Origin: Microcoleus sp. FACHB-68
GTDB taxonomy: Bacteria; Cyanobacteriota; Cyanobacteriia; Cyanobacteriales; Oscillatoriaceae
DNA: 64,000 nt
Direction of reading: 5' to 3'
Assembly: GCF_014695715.1 (NCBI RefSeq)
Contig: NZ_JACJOT010000008.1
Span: forward strand, 620,001-684,000
Position 1 is the stretch's first letter, and every line of letters starts with the position of its first letter. The notes beneath the pieces were generated by a model. The model made no database searches and had not been told where the DNA came from. It saw only the letters and a program-made list of their open reading frames with translations. A program made the position numbers and the translations under genes. Shown here one piece after another: positions 62,951-64,000 of the stretch.

Positions 62951-64000
62951 ATGACACAGCAAAACTTTTGGAAATCAATCACAAAAACAGCGACAGGGTT
63001 GGGAGAAACCATTAGTAACGCTGCCGCACAAGCAACGCAAGCAGCAACAGAGACAGCAGCCAAAGCAGGTGAAGCCATTAGCAGCAGCGCATCAGGGGCA
63101 ACTGTAGCGGCAACGCAAACTGCAGCCAAAGCAAAAGAAGCGATTAGCACTGCGGCATCAGGGGCATCTCAAGCCGCAACAGACAAAGCAGCCAAAGCCG
63201 GTGAAGCTATTGGCAGAGCGGCATCAGGGGCAACTGTAGCAGCAACGCAAACTAGAGCCAAAGCCGGTGAAGCTATTGGCAGAGCGGCATCAGGGGCAAC
63301 TGTAGCGGCAACGCAAACAGCAGCTAAGGCAAAAGAAGCGATTAGCACTGCGGCATCAGAGACAACTCAAGCCGTAGCAGAAATAGCAAATGGAGGCAGT
63401 AAGCCAACTAATCAAGTTTTAGACTTTTCCAAATTACCAGAAAGTGAGCGCGTCGCTTTTTATGGTGCGCTTTTTGCAATTGCCGCTGCTGACGGTTGTC
63501 TCGACAAAGAGGAGATGGAACTCATCTTTGGAATTATGGATTTAGAGGGAATGTCTGAGCCGGCAAAACGCAAAGTGCAATCCTATATTATTGAGCCGCC
63601 TGTATTATATGACTGCTTAAAAGCCCTATCAACTGCCGAGGAAAACCTTCATTTAAGCTTAATGGTTAACCTCATCGACACTGCTTGGGCTAATGATGAA
63701 CTTGATCCTAATGAGGAAAAAGCAATCCAACTCGCACAGCAAGAGTTACGGATTACAAATGAACAAGTAAAAGCAATTGAAAAGTTTATCCAAGAAATGA
63801 AAAAAATCCGCGCTCGTGGTTTAGATGATAACCAAGCTGCGGATGCGATAAAAACTGCGGCAGCCGGCTTGTCTGCTGTCGGTATTCCCATTGCTGCCGT
63901 TTATCTTTGCGGATCAGTTATTGGATTAAGTGCAGCAGGAATTACCTCTGGATTAGCAGCATTAGGTGCATTTGTCGGTGTGGGGGGAATGGTTCCCGGC
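62951..64000 (+). CDS. Repeat-bearing TerB-domain protein, 3' end cut by window
   Basis: Open for 350 codons to the window edge with no stop. The first 34 residues share nearly every position with the preceding gene (MTQxNFWxSxTKTATGxGET). Residues 35-144 are five perfect-length 22-residue repeats (TAAKAKEAISTAASGASQAATD type). Residues about 160-285 form a TerB-like (DjlA/tellurite-type) domain with paired acidic loops AADGCLDKEE and WANDELDPNEE, both likely metal-binding. From about 300 a Gly/Ala-rich hydrophobic stretch (GLSAVGIPIAAVYLCGSVIG and onwards) looks membrane-active. The two genes are clearly related by N-terminal duplication and differ in their C-terminal domains. Function unknown. 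The start has no clear SD. Confidence 0.75.
   Translation, partial: MTQQNFWKSITKTATGLGETISNAAAQATQAATETAAKAGEAISSSASGATVAATQTAAKAKEAISTAASGASQAATDKAAKAGEAIGRAASGATVAATQTRAKAGEAIGRAASGATVAATQTAAKAKEAISTAASETTQAVAEIANGGSKPTNQVLDFSKLPESERVAFYGALFAIAAADGCLDKEEMELIFGIMDLEGMSEPAKRKVQSYIIEPPVLYDCLKALSTAEENLHLSLMVNLIDTAWANDELDPNEEKAIQLAQQELRITNEQVKAIEKFIQEMKKIRARGLDDNQAADAIKTAAAGLSAVGIPIAAVYLCGSVIGLSAAGITSGLAALGAFVGVGGMVPG
63053..63382 (+). repeat. Five 66-base in-frame repeats in the second repeat protein
   Basis: Five tandem 66-base units encode residues 35-144. Units three and four are almost identical, indicating recent duplication. Confidence 0.85.

Noticed and set aside
1-64000. tRNA, rRNA, tmRNA, RNase P RNA and known riboswitches
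   Set aside because: I scanned intergenic regions for T-loop words, the RNase P and tmRNA conserved cores and familiar riboswitch motifs and found none; a covariance-model search would be needed to exclude them fully.

Overview
The window is a stretch of cyanobacterial chromosome, most likely from a filamentous species. This rests on plant-type and cyanobacterial genes (pcyA for phycocyanobilin, the ferredoxin-thioredoxin reductase catalytic chain, gap2, the GlpX-type fructose/sedoheptulose bisphosphatase, glutamyl-tRNA reductase, a DevBCA exporter, a Ycf29/Rre1-type regulator), on scattered HIP1 octamers (GCGATCGC), and on many heptad-type short tandem repeats between genes. The hexamer GCCGGC and its near relatives are strikingly frequent. 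The species cannot be named from the sequence alone. I saw no rRNA, tRNA, CRISPR array, insertion sequence or prophage.

Layout. 1-5.8 kb: two small conserved proteins, acetyl-CoA synthetase, a small secreted protein, pterin carbinolamine dehydratase and a cytochrome P450. 6.2-10.6 kb: a decayed metallophosphoesterase followed by an AT-rich envelope-type block (methyltransferase, GT2 glycosyltransferase, DUF2142 membrane protein, second methyltransferase). 10.7-15.6 kb: a CysQ/inositol-phosphatase-type enzyme, a membrane protein, isocitrate dehydrogenase and a Pro/Asn-rich anchored protein. 15.9-18.6 kb: LPS transport genes lptA-lptB-lptF. 18.8-23.7 kb: DUF309 with ftrC, a DUF58 protein, a PilT retraction ATPase and a YebC regulator. 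24.2-34.6 kb: storage-glucan and trehalose genes (treZ, treY, glgB) with a four-PAS sensor kinase between them. 34.9-41.2 kb: pcyA, devBCA and a TpsB/FhaC outer-membrane transporter. 42-50.5 kb: FBP/SBPase, hemA, a large UPF0182 membrane protein, pgi and a response regulator. 50.5-60.1 kb: a low-molecular-weight phosphatase, an SGNH protein, ybaB-murB-murC, nadD, gap2 and thiL. 60.3-64 kb: a Uma2 nuclease and two related proteins with synuclein/LEA-like amphipathic repeats, the second cut by the window edge.

How the genes work together. Much of the window is central carbon and stress metabolism: gap2, FBP/SBPase and pgi feed hexose phosphates, GlgB branches glycogen, and TreY plus TreZ can turn linear glucans into trehalose. 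Envelope biogenesis forms the other theme (Lpt, Mur, DevBCA, TpsB, the GT2/DUF2142 block, UPF0182).

The most novel-looking element is the pair at 61.2-64 kb. It has a shared 34-residue leader and 22-residue (2 x 11) repeats resembling alpha-synuclein or group-3 LEA proteins, joined to EcsC-like and TerB-like domains. Other points of note are the metallophosphoesterase pseudogene, the matched 18-residue repeats in both arms of the DevB hairpin, an SGNH protein whose catalytic Ser is Ala, and a dispersed hairpin repeat whose two copies show compensatory base changes.
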